A stretch of DNA of 64,000 bases. It comes from Nocardioides sp. Root140. Its GTDB lineage: Bacteria; Actinomycetota; Actinomycetes; Propionibacteriales; Nocardioidaceae. The notes below the pieces were generated by a model, which saw only the letters and a list, made by a program, of their open reading frames with translations, was not told the origin of the DNA and did no database searches. The stretch spans positions 1,474,652-1,538,651 of the forward strand of contig NZ_LMFI01000010.1 in the NCBI RefSeq assembly GCF_001426745.1. The letters are read 5' to 3'. The first letter of the stretch is position 1; the number at the start of each line of letters is the position of its first letter. The translations under genes were made by a program, and so were the position numbers. This document shows positions 17,255-28,433 of this stretch, one piece after another.

Positions 17255-18721
17255 GTGGACAACAGCGACGGCGCAACTCCCGGGCAGCCCACGCTCCACG
17301 AGGTCTGGCGCACCCTCGTCGACGACCTGCAGCCGAACCAGCGCGCGTGGCTGCGCTCGAGCGAACCGGTCACCCTGCACGAGCACACCGCCATCATCGC
17401 CGTGCCCAACGACTTCACCAGGGGTCAGCTCGAGGGCCGGCTCCGCACCCGCCTCGAGGACTCGCTCACCGAAGCACTGGGCCACCGGGTCCGCATTGCG
17501 GTGACTGTCGACCCGCAGCTCGACGAAGCGACGTTCGACGACCAGGCCGTGACACCGCCGCCGGTCCCGGACACCCGCGACGACCTGCACCACCAGGGCG
17601 GCGGCCGCGCCGACCACCCGATCGACGACATGCAGACAAGTGGACTTGTCGACATGTCGACAAGTGTTCAGGGGAGTGTGCTCGAGACCCGGCTCAACCC
17701 GAAGTACACCTTCGAGACGTTCGTCATCGGCTCCTCCAACCGCTTCCCGCACGCCGCGGCGGTGGCCGTGGCCGAGGCCCCGGGCAAGGCGTACAACCCG
17801 CTCCTGGTCTACGGCGACTCCGGGCTCGGCAAGACCCACCTGCTGCACGCCATCGGCCACTACGTGCGCTCGCTCTACCGCGGCGCCAAGGTGCGCTACG
17901 TCTCGTCCGAAGAGTTCACCAACGAGTTCATCAACGCCATCAAGGACAAGCGCCCCGAGACGTTCCAGCGGCGCTACCGCGAGGTCGACGTACTCCTCAT
18001 CGACGACATCCAGTTCCTCGAGGGCAAGACGCAGACGCAGGAGGAGTTCTTCCACACCTTCAACGCGCTGCACAACGCCAACAAGCAGATCGTGCTCACC
18101 TCCGACCGGGCGCCCAAGCGGCTCGAGGCACTCGAGGACCGGCTGCGCAGCCGGTTCGAGTGGGGCCTGATCACCGACGTGCAGCCGCCCGACCTCGAGA
18201 CCCGCATCGCGATCCTGCGCAAGAAGGCCGCGATCGAGCGGATGACCGCGCCACCCGAGGTGCTCGAGTTCATCGCCAGCAAGATCCAGACCAACATCCG
18301 CGAGCTCGAGGGCGCGCTGATCCGGGTCACCGCCTTCGCCAGCCTGAACCGCCAGGAGGTCGACCTGACCCTGGCCGAGATCGTGCTCAAGGACCTCATC
18401 CCCGAGGGCGGGGAGCCCGAGATCACCGCGGCGGCGATCATCGCGCAGACCGCGGCGTACTTCGGGGTCTCCATCGAGGACCTCACCGGCCCGAGCCGCA
18501 GCCGGCACCTGGTCACCGGTCGCCAGATCGCGATGTACCTCTGCCGCGAGCTGACCGACCTCTCGCTGCCCAAGATCGGCGCCCAGTTCGGCAACCGCGA
18601 CCACACCACCGTGATGTACGCCGACCGCAAGATGAAGACCCTGCTCGCCGAGCGCCGGTCGGTCTTCAACCAGGTCAGCGAGCTCACCAACCGGATCAAG
18701 ATGCAGGCCCGCCAGACCTGA
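17255..18721 (+). CDS. dnaA: Chromosomal replication initiator DnaA
   Basis: Binds DnaA boxes and melts the origin. 488 residues: domain I (LHEVWRTLVDDLQPNQRAWL) to about 85; a variable linker (about 95-140); AAA+ core with Walker A GDSGLGKTHLLHAIG (near 188) and Walker B VLLIDDIQFLEGK (near 247), sensor motif ALEDRLRSRFEWGL; domain IV with the DnaA signature GNRDHTTVMYADRKM. The GTG at 17255 with upstream GGGGGAT gives the normal domain I start. The linker codons at 17644-17665 contain a perfect 22-base palindrome. Confidence 0.97.
   Translation: MDNSDGATPGQPTLHEVWRTLVDDLQPNQRAWLRSSEPVTLHEHTAIIAVPNDFTRGQLEGRLRTRLEDSLTEALGHRVRIAVTVDPQLDEATFDDQAVTPPPVPDTRDDLHHQGGGRADHPIDDMQTSGLVDMSTSVQGSVLETRLNPKYTFETFVIGSSNRFPHAAAVAVAEAPGKAYNPLLVYGDSGLGKTHLLHAIGHYVRSLYRGAKVRYVSSEEFTNEFINAIKDKRPETFQRRYREVDVLLIDDIQFLEGKTQTQEEFFHTFNALHNANKQIVLTSDRAPKRLEALEDRLRSRFEWGLITDVQPPDLETRIAILRKKAAIERMTAPPEVLEFIASKIQTNIRELEGALIRVTAFASLNRQEVDLTLAEIVLKDLIPEGGEPEITAAAIIAQTAAYFGVSIEDLTGPSRSRHLVTGRQIAMYLCRELTDLSLPKIGAQFGNRDHTTVMYADRKMKTLLAERRSVFNQVSELTNRIKMQARQT
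17644..17665. repeat. 22-base perfect palindrome inside the dnaA linker
   Basis: ACTTGTCGACA and its complement, back to back. Each half has TTGTCGACA, one base from the TTGTCCACA DnaA box, and the same decamer core as the palindrome at 11408-11441. Adjacent GACAAGTGG/GACAAGTGT copies flank it. Confidence 0.65.
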
Positions 18722-19078
18722 CGACGTTGTGGACAACCGGGCCCGATCACCACGAAACACAAATGAGTGAGTTGTGGACTCGCACTGCAAGTTGTCATTC
18801 CACCCGGCCCGAATGCACACGGCCCAGCCGTTCGTCACGATTTGGCCCACAGGGACTGTGCACTCCAAAACCGCCTCTGACCAGCCACGATGACAGTTAT
18901 GCACAATTTCCACCGAACCTACGACAACGATGAGACCTATCTGGACTCCCAATGCCCGTGAACTTCAAGCGAGCGGGCTTCTGGGGAGAACTACACCGGC
19001 CGATGACCACACACCCACCGTCATGGCAGGATGCACAGTCCAGACTTGTGACGACACCCATCCGGAGGCAGAAGAACC
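18722..19078. other. oriC: dnaA-dnaN intergenic region, probable oriC
   Basis: 357 bases without a gene and visibly lower in G+C than the flanks, in the position of oriC in Streptomyces and Mycobacterium. DnaA-box-like sites: TGTGGACAA at 18728 (perfect), TTGTGGACT near 18772 (partial) and TTATGCACA at 18897 (one mismatch), plus half-matching TTGTCATTC near 18792. The stretch 18885-18955 is the most AT-rich. The dnaN promoter must also be here. Confidence 0.75.
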
Positions 19079-20224
19079 GTGAAGTTCCGCGTCGAGCGTG
19101 ATGCTCTCGCCGATGCCGTGGCCTGGGCTGCCCGCAGCCTTCCGGTCCGGCCCAGCGTCCCTGTCCTGGCCGGTCTGCTCATCGAGGCGGGCGACGAGGG
19201 CCTGGTCCTCTCCACGTTCGACTACGAGACCTCGGCCCGCGCCACCCTCGCTGCCGACGTCGCCGACGAGGGCACGGCCCTGGTCAGCGGCCGGCTCCTC
19301 GCCGACATCTGCCGCAGCCTGCCGAACAAGCCGGTCGAGATGACCATCGACGGTTCCCGGGTCTCGCTGACCTGTGGCTCGGCGCGGTTCAGCCTCCAGA
19401 CCATGCCGGTCGACGACTACCCGTCGCTGCCCGACATGCCCGCCGCCACCGGCACCGTGCAGAGCGACGTGTTCGCCCACGCCGTGGCCCAGGCCGTCAC
19501 CGCGGCCGGTCGCGACGACATGCTCCCGGTGCTGACCGGTGTCCGCATCGAGATCGACGGCTCGGCCATCTCACTGCTGGCCACCGACCGGTTCCGGCTC
19601 TCCCACCGCGAGCTGGGCTGGTCGCCGCGCACTCCCGACGAGAGCGTGGCCGCCCTGGTGCCGGCCAAGGTCCTCGCCGACACCGCCAAGTCCCTGACGT
19701 CGGGCAGCGAGGTCAGCATCGCCCTGGCCGCCAGCGGCTCCGGCGACGGCATCATCGGTTTCGAGGGTGCGGCCCCCGGCGGTGTGCGTCGTACGACGAC
19801 CCGGTTGCTGGACGGCGAGTTCCCGAAGGTCCGCAGCCTGTTCCCCAACGAGCACCTCACCGTCGCGAAGGTCGACAAGGCCGCGCTGATCGAGTCGGTC
19901 AAGCGCGTCGCCCTGGTGGCCGAGCGCAACACCGCCGTCCAGCTGGCGTTCAGCGACGGCGTGCTGACCCTCGACGCCGGCTCCGGCGACGAGGCGCAGG
20001 CGAGCGAGTCGATCGAGGCGACGATCGAGGGTGAAGACATCACCACCGGGTTCAACCCGCAGTTCCTGCTCGACGGCCTGACCGCCATCGAGGAGCCGGT
20101 CGTCGAGCTCGCCTTCACCCAGGCGTCCAAGCCCGTCGTGATGAGCGGCACCTCCGGCGACGGCGTCGACGGCAAGGGCAGCGGCTTCCGCTACCTGCTG
20201 ATGCCGCGCCGCCTGCTCTCCTGA
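19079..20224 (+). CDS. dnaN: DNA polymerase III sliding clamp (beta subunit)
   Basis: Ring-shaped processivity clamp. 381 residues with three repeated clamp domains; begins KFRVERDALADAVAWAARSLPVRP (GTG start, GGAGGCAGAAG upstream) and has the LLATDRFRLSHRELGW and FNPQFLLDGL landmarks. The C-terminal YLLMPRRL is the usual cleft-forming end. Length and position after oriC are standard. Confidence 0.97.
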   Translation: MKFRVERDALADAVAWAARSLPVRPSVPVLAGLLIEAGDEGLVLSTFDYETSARATLAADVADEGTALVSGRLLADICRSLPNKPVEMTIDGSRVSLTCGSARFSLQTMPVDDYPSLPDMPAATGTVQSDVFAHAVAQAVTAAGRDDMLPVLTGVRIEIDGSAISLLATDRFRLSHRELGWSPRTPDESVAALVPAKVLADTAKSLTSGSEVSIALAASGSGDGIIGFEGAAPGGVRRTTTRLLDGEFPKVRSLFPNEHLTVAKVDKAALIESVKRVALVAERNTAVQLAFSDGVLTLDAGSGDEAQASESIEATIEGEDITTGFNPQFLLDGLTAIEEPVVELAFTQASKPVVMSGTSGDGVDGKGSGFRYLLMPRRLLS

Positions 20225-20286
20225 CCCCGCGGGTCCGGCACCGCTTCCCGACAACGCACACCTCCCACCACCACTGAGGAGAAGGC

Positions 20287-21261
20287 ATGGAAATCGGACT
20301 CATCGGGCTCGGCAAGATGGGCGGCAACATGCGTGAGCGGTTGCGCCGCGCCGGCCACACCGTCGTCGGCTTCGACCGCAATCCCGACGTCAGCGACGTC
20401 GCCTCGCTCGAGGAACTGGTCGAGAAGCTGCCCTCCCCCAAGGTGGTCTGGGTGATGGTGCCCGCGGGCGACCCGACCCGCGAGACGGTCACCGCGCTGG
20501 GCGAGCTGCTCGGTGAGGGCGACGTCGTGGTCGACGGCGGCAACTCCCGATGGACCGACGACATCGCCCACGCCGAGCTCCTCGCCGCCAAGAAGATCGG
20601 GTACGTCGACTGCGGTGTCTCCGGCGGCGTCTGGGGTCTCGAGAACGGCTACGCCCTGATGTACGGCGGCGACGCGGCCGACGTCGAGAAGGTCCAGCCG
20701 GCCTTCGACGCGCTCCGTCCCGAGGGCGAGTTCGGCTCGGTCCACGCGGGCAAGGTCGGCGCCGGCCACTTCTCCAAGATGGTCCACAACGGCATCGAGT
20801 ACGCCATCATGCAGGCGTACGCCGAGGGCTGGGAGCTTCTCGAGAAGGTCGAGTCGGTCGACAACGTGACCGAGGTGTTCCGCTCCTGGCGAGAGGGAAC
20901 GGTGATCCGTTCCTGGCTGCTCGACCTGCTCGTCGCCGCACTCGACGACGCCCCCGGACTCGAGGGCATTGCCGGCTACGCCGAGGACTCCGGCGAGGGC
21001 CGCTGGACCGTCGAGGCCGGCATCGAGAACGCGGTCGCCACCCCCGCCATCACCGCCGCGCTCTACGCCCGCTTCATCTCGCGCCAGGACGACTCCCCCG
21101 CGATGAAGGCCGTCGCCGCCATGCGCAACCAGTTCGGTGGACACGCCATGAAGACCGACGCCCCCAAGGGAGGCGACGCGGCAGGCGGCGGCGCCCCCGA
21201 CCAGACCGGCGCCGCAGAGAAGGCGGGCTCGGGCGACCAGTCGCCCCCGTCGGAGAGATAG
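20287..21261 (+). CDS. gnd: 6-phosphogluconate dehydrogenase (decarboxylating), GntZ-like short form
   Basis: Oxidises and decarboxylates 6-phosphogluconate to ribulose 5-phosphate in the pentose phosphate pathway. 324 residues: Rossmann motif IGLIGLGKMGGNMRERL, substrate loop VDGGNSRWTDD and CGVSGGVWGLENGYALMYGG, and catalytic HFSKMVHNGIEYAIMQAYAEG. This is the short NAD-type enzyme found between dnaN and recF in actinobacteria. The last 30 residues are a Gly/Asp-rich tail without conservation. ATG with AGGAG upstream. Confidence 0.93.
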   Translation: MEIGLIGLGKMGGNMRERLRRAGHTVVGFDRNPDVSDVASLEELVEKLPSPKVVWVMVPAGDPTRETVTALGELLGEGDVVVDGGNSRWTDDIAHAELLAAKKIGYVDCGVSGGVWGLENGYALMYGGDAADVEKVQPAFDALRPEGEFGSVHAGKVGAGHFSKMVHNGIEYAIMQAYAEGWELLEKVESVDNVTEVFRSWREGTVIRSWLLDLLVAALDDAPGLEGIAGYAEDSGEGRWTVEAGIENAVATPAITAALYARFISRQDDSPAMKAVAAMRNQFGGHAMKTDAPKGGDAAGGGAPDQTGAAEKAGSGDQSPPSER

Positions 21262-21267
21262 CACCAC

Positions 21268-22527
21268 TTGCACGTCGCCCACCTCACCCTGCAGGACTTC
21301 CGCTCGTACGCCGCCATCGACGTACCCCTCGAGCCGGGGGTCTGCGCGTTCATCGGCCGCAACGGGCAGGGCAAGACGAACCTGGTCGAGGCGATCGACT
21401 ACCTCTCGCGGTTGTCGTCGCACCGGGTGTCGAGCGAGGCGCCGATGATCCGCTCGGGCGCCGAGCGCGCGATCGTCCGCGCGGCCGTGGTGCGTGACGG
21501 TCGCACCGCCGTGCTCGAGGTGGAGCTCAACCCCGGCAAGGCCAACCGCGCTCGCATCAACCGCTCTCCCCTGCCCCGGGCCAGGGAGATCCTCGGCCTG
21601 GTCCGCACGGTGGTCTTCTCCCCCGAGGACCTCACCCTGGTCAAGGGCGACCCGTCCGACCGCCGCCGCTTCCTCGACGACCTGCTGATCCTGCGCACGC
21701 CGCGGCTGGCCGGCATGCGATCCGACTACGACCGGGTGCTCAAGCAGCGCAACTCGCTGCTCAAGACCGCCGGCAACGCGCGCCGCGGCTCGAGCTCGCA
21801 GGAGGGCGCCCTGGCGACTCTGGTCGTGTGGGACGAGCACCTCGCCCGACTCGGTGCCGAGCTTCTCGTCGCGCGGATCCGGCTGGTGGAGGCACTGCGT
21901 CCCTACGTCGGCAAGGCCTACGAGACCGTCGCCCGCGGCGCCTCGCGCGACGAAGCCGACCTGACCTACAAGCCCTCGCTCGACCTCGAGGGCGTGCTGG
22001 TCGAGCAGTCGTCGATCGAGGGGGCACTACTCGCTGAGATCGAGGTGCGCCGCAAGGACGAGCTCGACCGCGGCATCTCCCTGGTCGGGCCGCACCGCGA
22101 CGAGCTGGTGCTCACCCTCGGCAGCACCGAGGCGCGGTTGCCGGTCAAGGGTTACGCGTCACACGGCGAGTCATGGTCGTTCGCGCTGGCACTCAAGCTG
22201 GCGTCGTACGACCTGCTGCGCAGTGACGGCGACGACCCGATCCTGATCCTCGACGACGTGTTCGCCGAGCTCGACGTACAACGCCGCCGGCAGCTGGCCG
22301 AGCTGGTCGCCGGTGCCGAGCAGGTCCTGGTCACCGCCGCCGTTCCGGAGGACGTGCCGGCCGCGCTGGCCGGGGTGCGGTACGTCGTGGCCGACGGCAC
22401 GGTCACCCGCGAGGGGGCGGTCAGCGCGGAGCGCGCGGGGGACACCGGCCAGGCAGGTGCGGGTCAGGAAGACGGTCCAGTGGCAGACGGTGCGGCCGTG
22501 GAGGACAGTGTTTCCCGTGAAACCTGA
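21268..22527 (+). CDS. recF: DNA replication/repair protein RecF
   Basis: SMC-like ATPase that helps load RecA at gaps. 419 residues. Walker A is FIGRNGQGKTNLVEAIDYL (near 30), signature GPHRDELVLTL and ...HGESWSFALALKLA, Walker B DPILILDDVFAELDVQRR. It begins at a TTG (21268), 6 bases after the gnd stop, with GGAGAG upstream. About 40 extra C-terminal residues beyond the usual end are low in conservation and encode a parS-like site and the start of the next gene. Confidence 0.95.
   Translation: MHVAHLTLQDFRSYAAIDVPLEPGVCAFIGRNGQGKTNLVEAIDYLSRLSSHRVSSEAPMIRSGAERAIVRAAVVRDGRTAVLEVELNPGKANRARINRSPLPRAREILGLVRTVVFSPEDLTLVKGDPSDRRRFLDDLLILRTPRLAGMRSDYDRVLKQRNSLLKTAGNARRGSSSQEGALATLVVWDEHLARLGAELLVARIRLVEALRPYVGKAYETVARGASRDEADLTYKPSLDLEGVLVEQSSIEGALLAEIEVRRKDELDRGISLVGPHRDELVLTLGSTEARLPVKGYASHGESWSFALALKLASYDLLRSDGDDPILILDDVFAELDVQRRRQLAELVAGAEQVLVTAAVPEDVPAALAGVRYVVADGTVTREGAVSAERAGDTGQAGAGQEDGPVADGAAVEDSVSRET
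22509..22524. promoter_or_regulatory. Degenerate parS-like site at the recF/DUF721 junction
   Basis: TGTTTCCCGTGAAACC, 14 of 16 matches to parS, in the overlap of the recF end and DUF721 start. It shares the altered C at position 7 with the weak site at 11390. Confidence 0.5.
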
Positions 22528-23143
22528 ACCGGAGGACGGCCCGGTCGACGAGGCGGCCGATCCGATGGCCGACTCCGTCGAGACCCCGGACGAGCCCACC
22601 CCGGACTCGACGTTCTGGGTCAGCCCCGACCACGACGACACCGGGCTCGACCTGGCCAGGTCGATCGCCAAATCGGTGGCCGGTTCGGCGCTGAGCCCGG
22701 CGCGCAAGAAGCGTCGTCGTCGCGACCTGCCCGAGGGCATGCCGCGCGGCCGGCGGCCCAAGTCGTCTGGCGCCTTCCCTGACGAGCGTGATCCTCAGAC
22801 CCTCGACACCACGCTCGGCCGCCTGGTCTCCGACCATGGGTGGGCGCTCGACCTCAAGGTGCACGGCGTCTTCGGTCGGTGGGCCAGCATCGTCGGCGAC
22901 GAGGTCGCGCAGCACTGCACGCCCACGACGTACGCCGACGGCCGCCTCACGGTGCGCACCGACTCGACGGCCTGGGCCACCCAGTTGCGCCTGTTGGCAC
23001 CGACCCTGGTCCGGCGGCTCAACGAGGACCTCGGGCACGGGGCAGTGACCCTGATCGAGGTCGAGGGACCCAACCTCCCGTCGTGGAAGAAGGGCCGGCT
23101 CGGGGTCCGCGACGGCCGGGGCCCCCGCGACACCTACGGCTGA
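22517..23143 (+). CDS. DUF721 (DciA-like) family protein
   Basis: 208 residues. The C-terminal half holds the DUF721 domain (LGRLVSDHGWALDLKVHGVFGRWASIVGDEVAQHC, with TWATQLR-like beta strands), the fold of the DciA helicase-loading factor; the N-terminal half is acidic/basic and probably disordered (KKRRRRDLPEG). The GTG at 22517 overlaps recF by 11 bases; alternative starts are the GTG at 22508 and an ATG at 22565. Genes of this family sit between recF and gyrB in most actinobacteria and in M. tuberculosis the homologue supports DnaB helicase. A replication role is therefore likely but inferred. Confidence 0.88.
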   Translation: MKPEPEDGPVDEAADPMADSVETPDEPTPDSTFWVSPDHDDTGLDLARSIAKSVAGSALSPARKKRRRRDLPEGMPRGRRPKSSGAFPDERDPQTLDTTLGRLVSDHGWALDLKVHGVFGRWASIVGDEVAQHCTPTTYADGRLTVRTDSTAWATQLRLLAPTLVRRLNEDLGHGAVTLIEVEGPNLPSWKKGRLGVRDGRGPRDTYG

Positions 23144-23492
23144 CCATCCCCCTCCCCGAGTAACGCGCTGTCCACGACACTTTGCACCCCGCCCGCCGCG
23201 TGCAAAGTGTCAACAAGGGCGCACGAGTCGAAGCGCGTACGTCGAGCGCTGCCGCCCGCGCCGAAATGCCGATCTGCGGGGTCGCCGTACGTATGGGGAC
23301 CCAGCCGACCCCCTGCCAACGCGTCCGCGCCGCCCTGCAGAGCCGGGAAATGGGCAATTTCATCCACAGATCCCCCGATTCCAGGGGTCACGCCGTGGAT
23401 TCCCGGCTTCCGGCGGGTAATATGACGGTTGGGTCGCACGCTCACAGAAGCAGCGACCTTCTGCATGTCGAGGACGAACAGAAGAGGTACGC
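23144..23492. promoter_or_regulatory. DUF721-gyrB gap: hairpin element and gyrB promoter region
   Basis: 349 bases with no gene. At 23165-23222 lies a nested inverted repeat: outer arm GCGC, a symmetric 7-base mismatch, then a perfect 12-base arm (GACACTTTGCAC) with a 12-base loop. A TAATAT at 23418-23423 is a good -10 hexamer for gyrB, 70 bases before its start; no clear -35. ATCCACAGAT near 23363 resembles part of a DnaA box. Confidence 0.6.
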
Positions 23493-25640
<2,148 letters not shown>

Positions 25641-25697
25641 ATCTCTAACACAGTTCCTAGATTCGGGTAGAAGCGACGAGAGAGACAAGAGACAGTC

Positions 25698-28433
25698 ATG
25701 ACCGAGACACCCACGGGCACCCACGGCGGCGGCAACGACAACGGTCGCATCCAGCCGATCGAGCTGCAGACCTCCATGCAGCGCTCCTACATCGACTACG
25801 CGATGGCGGTCATCGTCGGGCGAGCCCTGCCCGACGTACGCGACGGTCTCAAGCCGGTGCACCGTCGCGTGCTCTATGCGATGTACGACGGCGGCTACCG
25901 TCCCGACCGGGGCTTCAGCAAGTGCTCGCGCGTCGTCGGTGACGTCATGGGTCAGTACCACCCGCACGGCGACACCGCGATCTACGACACCTTGGTGCGT
26001 CTCGCGCAGCCGTGGGTGATGCGGGCGCCGCTGATCCTCGGCCAGGGCAACTTCGGCTCGCCGGGCAACGACCCCGCGGCCGCCATGCGTTACACCGAGT
26101 GCAAGATGGCGCCGCTGGCCATGGAGATGGTCCGCGACATCGACGAGGAGACCGTCGACTTCCAGCCGAACTACGACGGCCGCTCCTCCGAGCCGACCAT
26201 CCTGCCCAGCCGGTTCCCCAACCTGCTGGTCAACGGCTCGGCCGGCATCGCGGTCGGCATGGCCACCAGCATCCCGCCGCACAACCTGGTCGAGGTGGCC
26301 GACGGCGCGACGTGGGCGCTCGAGCACCCCGACGCCACGCGTGAGGAACTCCAGGAGGCCCTCCTCGAGCGCATCAAGGGCCCCGACTTCCCCAACGGCG
26401 CGCTGATCGTCGGGCGCCAGGGCATCGAGCAGGCCTACCGCACCGGTCGCGGCTCGGTCACCCAGCGCGCGGTCATCGAGATCGACGAGGACGCCAAGGG
26501 CCGCACCTGCCTGGTGATCAAGGAACTCCCCTACATGGTCAACCCGGACAACCTGGCGCTGAAGATCGCCGAGTTGGCCGACTCCGGCAAGGTCCAGGGC
26601 ATCTCCGACGTACGTGACGACACGTCCTCGCGCACCGGCCAGAGCCTCGTCGTCGTGCTCCGTCGCGACGCGGTGGCCCGCGTCGTGCTCAACAACCTGC
26701 TCAAGCACACCGAGCTGCAGACCAACTTCAGCGCCAACATGCTGGCCCTGGTCGACGGCGTGCCGCGCACGCTGAGCATCGACCAGTTCATCAGCAACTG
26801 GGTCACCCACCAGGTCGAGGTCATCCAGCGGCGCACCAAGTACCGCCTGCGCAAGGCCGAAGAGGCCGCCCACATCTACCGCGGTCTCGGCAAGGCGCTC
26901 GACGCCCTCGACGAGGTCATCGCGCTGATCCGCCGCTCCCCCGACGTCGACGAGGCTCGCGCCGGGCTGATCGCGCTGCTCGAGATCGACGAGATCCAGG
27001 CGCAGGCCATCCTCGACATGCAGCTGCGTCGTCTGGCCGCCCTCGAGCGCCAGAAGATCCTCGACCGGTTGGCCGAACTCGAGCTCGAGATCGCCGACCT
27101 CGAGGACATCCTCGCCGACGAGGCCCGGCAGCGCCGGATCATCTCCGAGGAGCTCGCCGAGATCGTCGAGAAGTACGGCACCGCGCGTCGCTCGCAGATC
27201 ATCGCGGCGGACGGCGACCTGTCGATGGAGGACCTCATCCCCGATGAGGAGCTGGTCGTCTCGATCACCCGTGGCGGCTACGCGAAGCGCACCCTGCGCC
27301 ACCAGTACCGCACGCAGAAGCGCGGCGGCAAGGGTGTGCGTGGCGCGACCCTGCGCGGCGACGACGTGGTCGACCACTTCATCTCGACCACCAACCACCA
27401 CTGGCTGCTGTTCTTCACGACGGCCGGTCGGGTCTACCGCACCAAGGCCTACAACCTGCCCGAGGCGTCGCGTGACGCCAAGGGCGGTCACGTGGCCGGG
27501 CTGCTCAGCTTCCAGCCCGACGAGTCGATCGCGCAGGTGCTGGCGATCCGTGACTACGAGCAGGCGCCGTACCTCGTGCTGGCGACCCGCAACGGCCTGG
27601 TCAAGAAGACCCGCCTGGGCGACTACAACAGCCCGCGCCAGGCCGGCGTCATCGCGATCAACTTCCGCGAGGACGACGACGAGCTGATCGGTGCCGAGCT
27701 GGTCAACAGCGAGGACCACATCCTGCTGGTCTCCCGCAAGGGCCAGGCGATCCGCTTCCCGGCCGACGACTCGCAGCTGCGGCCGATGGGTCGCGCCACC
27801 TCCGGCGTCTCGGGCATGAAGTTCCGTGACGGCGACTCCGTGCTCTCGATGTCGGTGATCCGCGCCGCGCAGGTCGAGGCGGAGTCCGAGGCCGGTCTCG
27901 ACGCTGACGGTGCCGCCGGCGCCGAAGCGGTGGAGGCCGCCGAGGCCGAGGCTGCCGCACCGGGCGCCTACTTCGGCGTCCACCCGCAGTACGTCTTCAC
28001 CATCACCGCCGCCGGGTTCGCCAAGCGCACCCGGATCACCGAGTACCGCCTGCAGTCCCGTGGCGGCATCGGCATCAAGGCGATGTCACTGGCCAACGAG
28101 GACCGCGGCGGCCTGGTCGGCGCGTTCATCGTGGAGGAGGGCGACGAGGTCCTCTCGATCACCAACTCCGGTCAGGTCGTCCGCAGCCCGATCAACGAGA
28201 ACTTCCGGTCGACCGGACGCTCGACGATGGGGGTCAAGTTCGTCACCCCGAAGAAGGGCGACGAGGTGGCCGTGGTGGCCCGCTCGGTCGAGGCTCGCGA
28301 GGAGGAGGAGCTCGCCGACGAGTCGGATTCCGTGGTCGAGGGTGCAACAATCGAGGCCGACGCTTCCGTGGAAACCCCCACGGACACCGACCCCGCCGAG
28401 GCAGACCCCGCCTCCGAGGAGAGTGATGACTGA
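25698..28433 (+). CDS. gyrA: DNA gyrase subunit A
   Basis: DNA-cleaving subunit. 911 residues. Catalytic Tyr lies in AAAMRYTECK (near 131); the quinolone-determining region reads HPHGDTAIYDTLVRLAQ, with Thr at the Ser83 position (E. coli numbering) and Asp at position 87. A GyrA-box (QKRGGKGVRG) starts the C-terminal beta-pinwheel. The pinwheel contains a ~30-residue Ala/Glu insertion (about 727-757) and the protein ends in an acidic tail of ~50 residues. Stop overlaps the DUF3566 start (TGATG). Confidence 0.98.
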   Translation: MTETPTGTHGGGNDNGRIQPIELQTSMQRSYIDYAMAVIVGRALPDVRDGLKPVHRRVLYAMYDGGYRPDRGFSKCSRVVGDVMGQYHPHGDTAIYDTLVRLAQPWVMRAPLILGQGNFGSPGNDPAAAMRYTECKMAPLAMEMVRDIDEETVDFQPNYDGRSSEPTILPSRFPNLLVNGSAGIAVGMATSIPPHNLVEVADGATWALEHPDATREELQEALLERIKGPDFPNGALIVGRQGIEQAYRTGRGSVTQRAVIEIDEDAKGRTCLVIKELPYMVNPDNLALKIAELADSGKVQGISDVRDDTSSRTGQSLVVVLRRDAVARVVLNNLLKHTELQTNFSANMLALVDGVPRTLSIDQFISNWVTHQVEVIQRRTKYRLRKAEEAAHIYRGLGKALDALDEVIALIRRSPDVDEARAGLIALLEIDEIQAQAILDMQLRRLAALERQKILDRLAELELEIADLEDILADEARQRRIISEELAEIVEKYGTARRSQIIAADGDLSMEDLIPDEELVVSITRGGYAKRTLRHQYRTQKRGGKGVRGATLRGDDVVDHFISTTNHHWLLFFTTAGRVYRTKAYNLPEASRDAKGGHVAGLLSFQPDESIAQVLAIRDYEQAPYLVLATRNGLVKKTRLGDYNSPRQAGVIAINFREDDDELIGAELVNSEDHILLVSRKGQAIRFPADDSQLRPMGRATSGVSGMKFRDGDSVLSMSVIRAAQVEAESEAGLDADGAAGAEAVEAAEAEAAAPGAYFGVHPQYVFTITAAGFAKRTRITEYRLQSRGGIGIKAMSLANEDRGGLVGAFIVEEGDEVLSITNSGQVVRSPINENFRSTGRSTMGVKFVTPKKGDEVAVVARSVEAREEEELADESDSVVEGATIEADASVETPTDTDPAEADPASEESDD

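Noticed and set aside
20191..21840. Long minus-strand frame opposite gnd and recF
   Set aside because: Antisense shadow of two well-identified genes.
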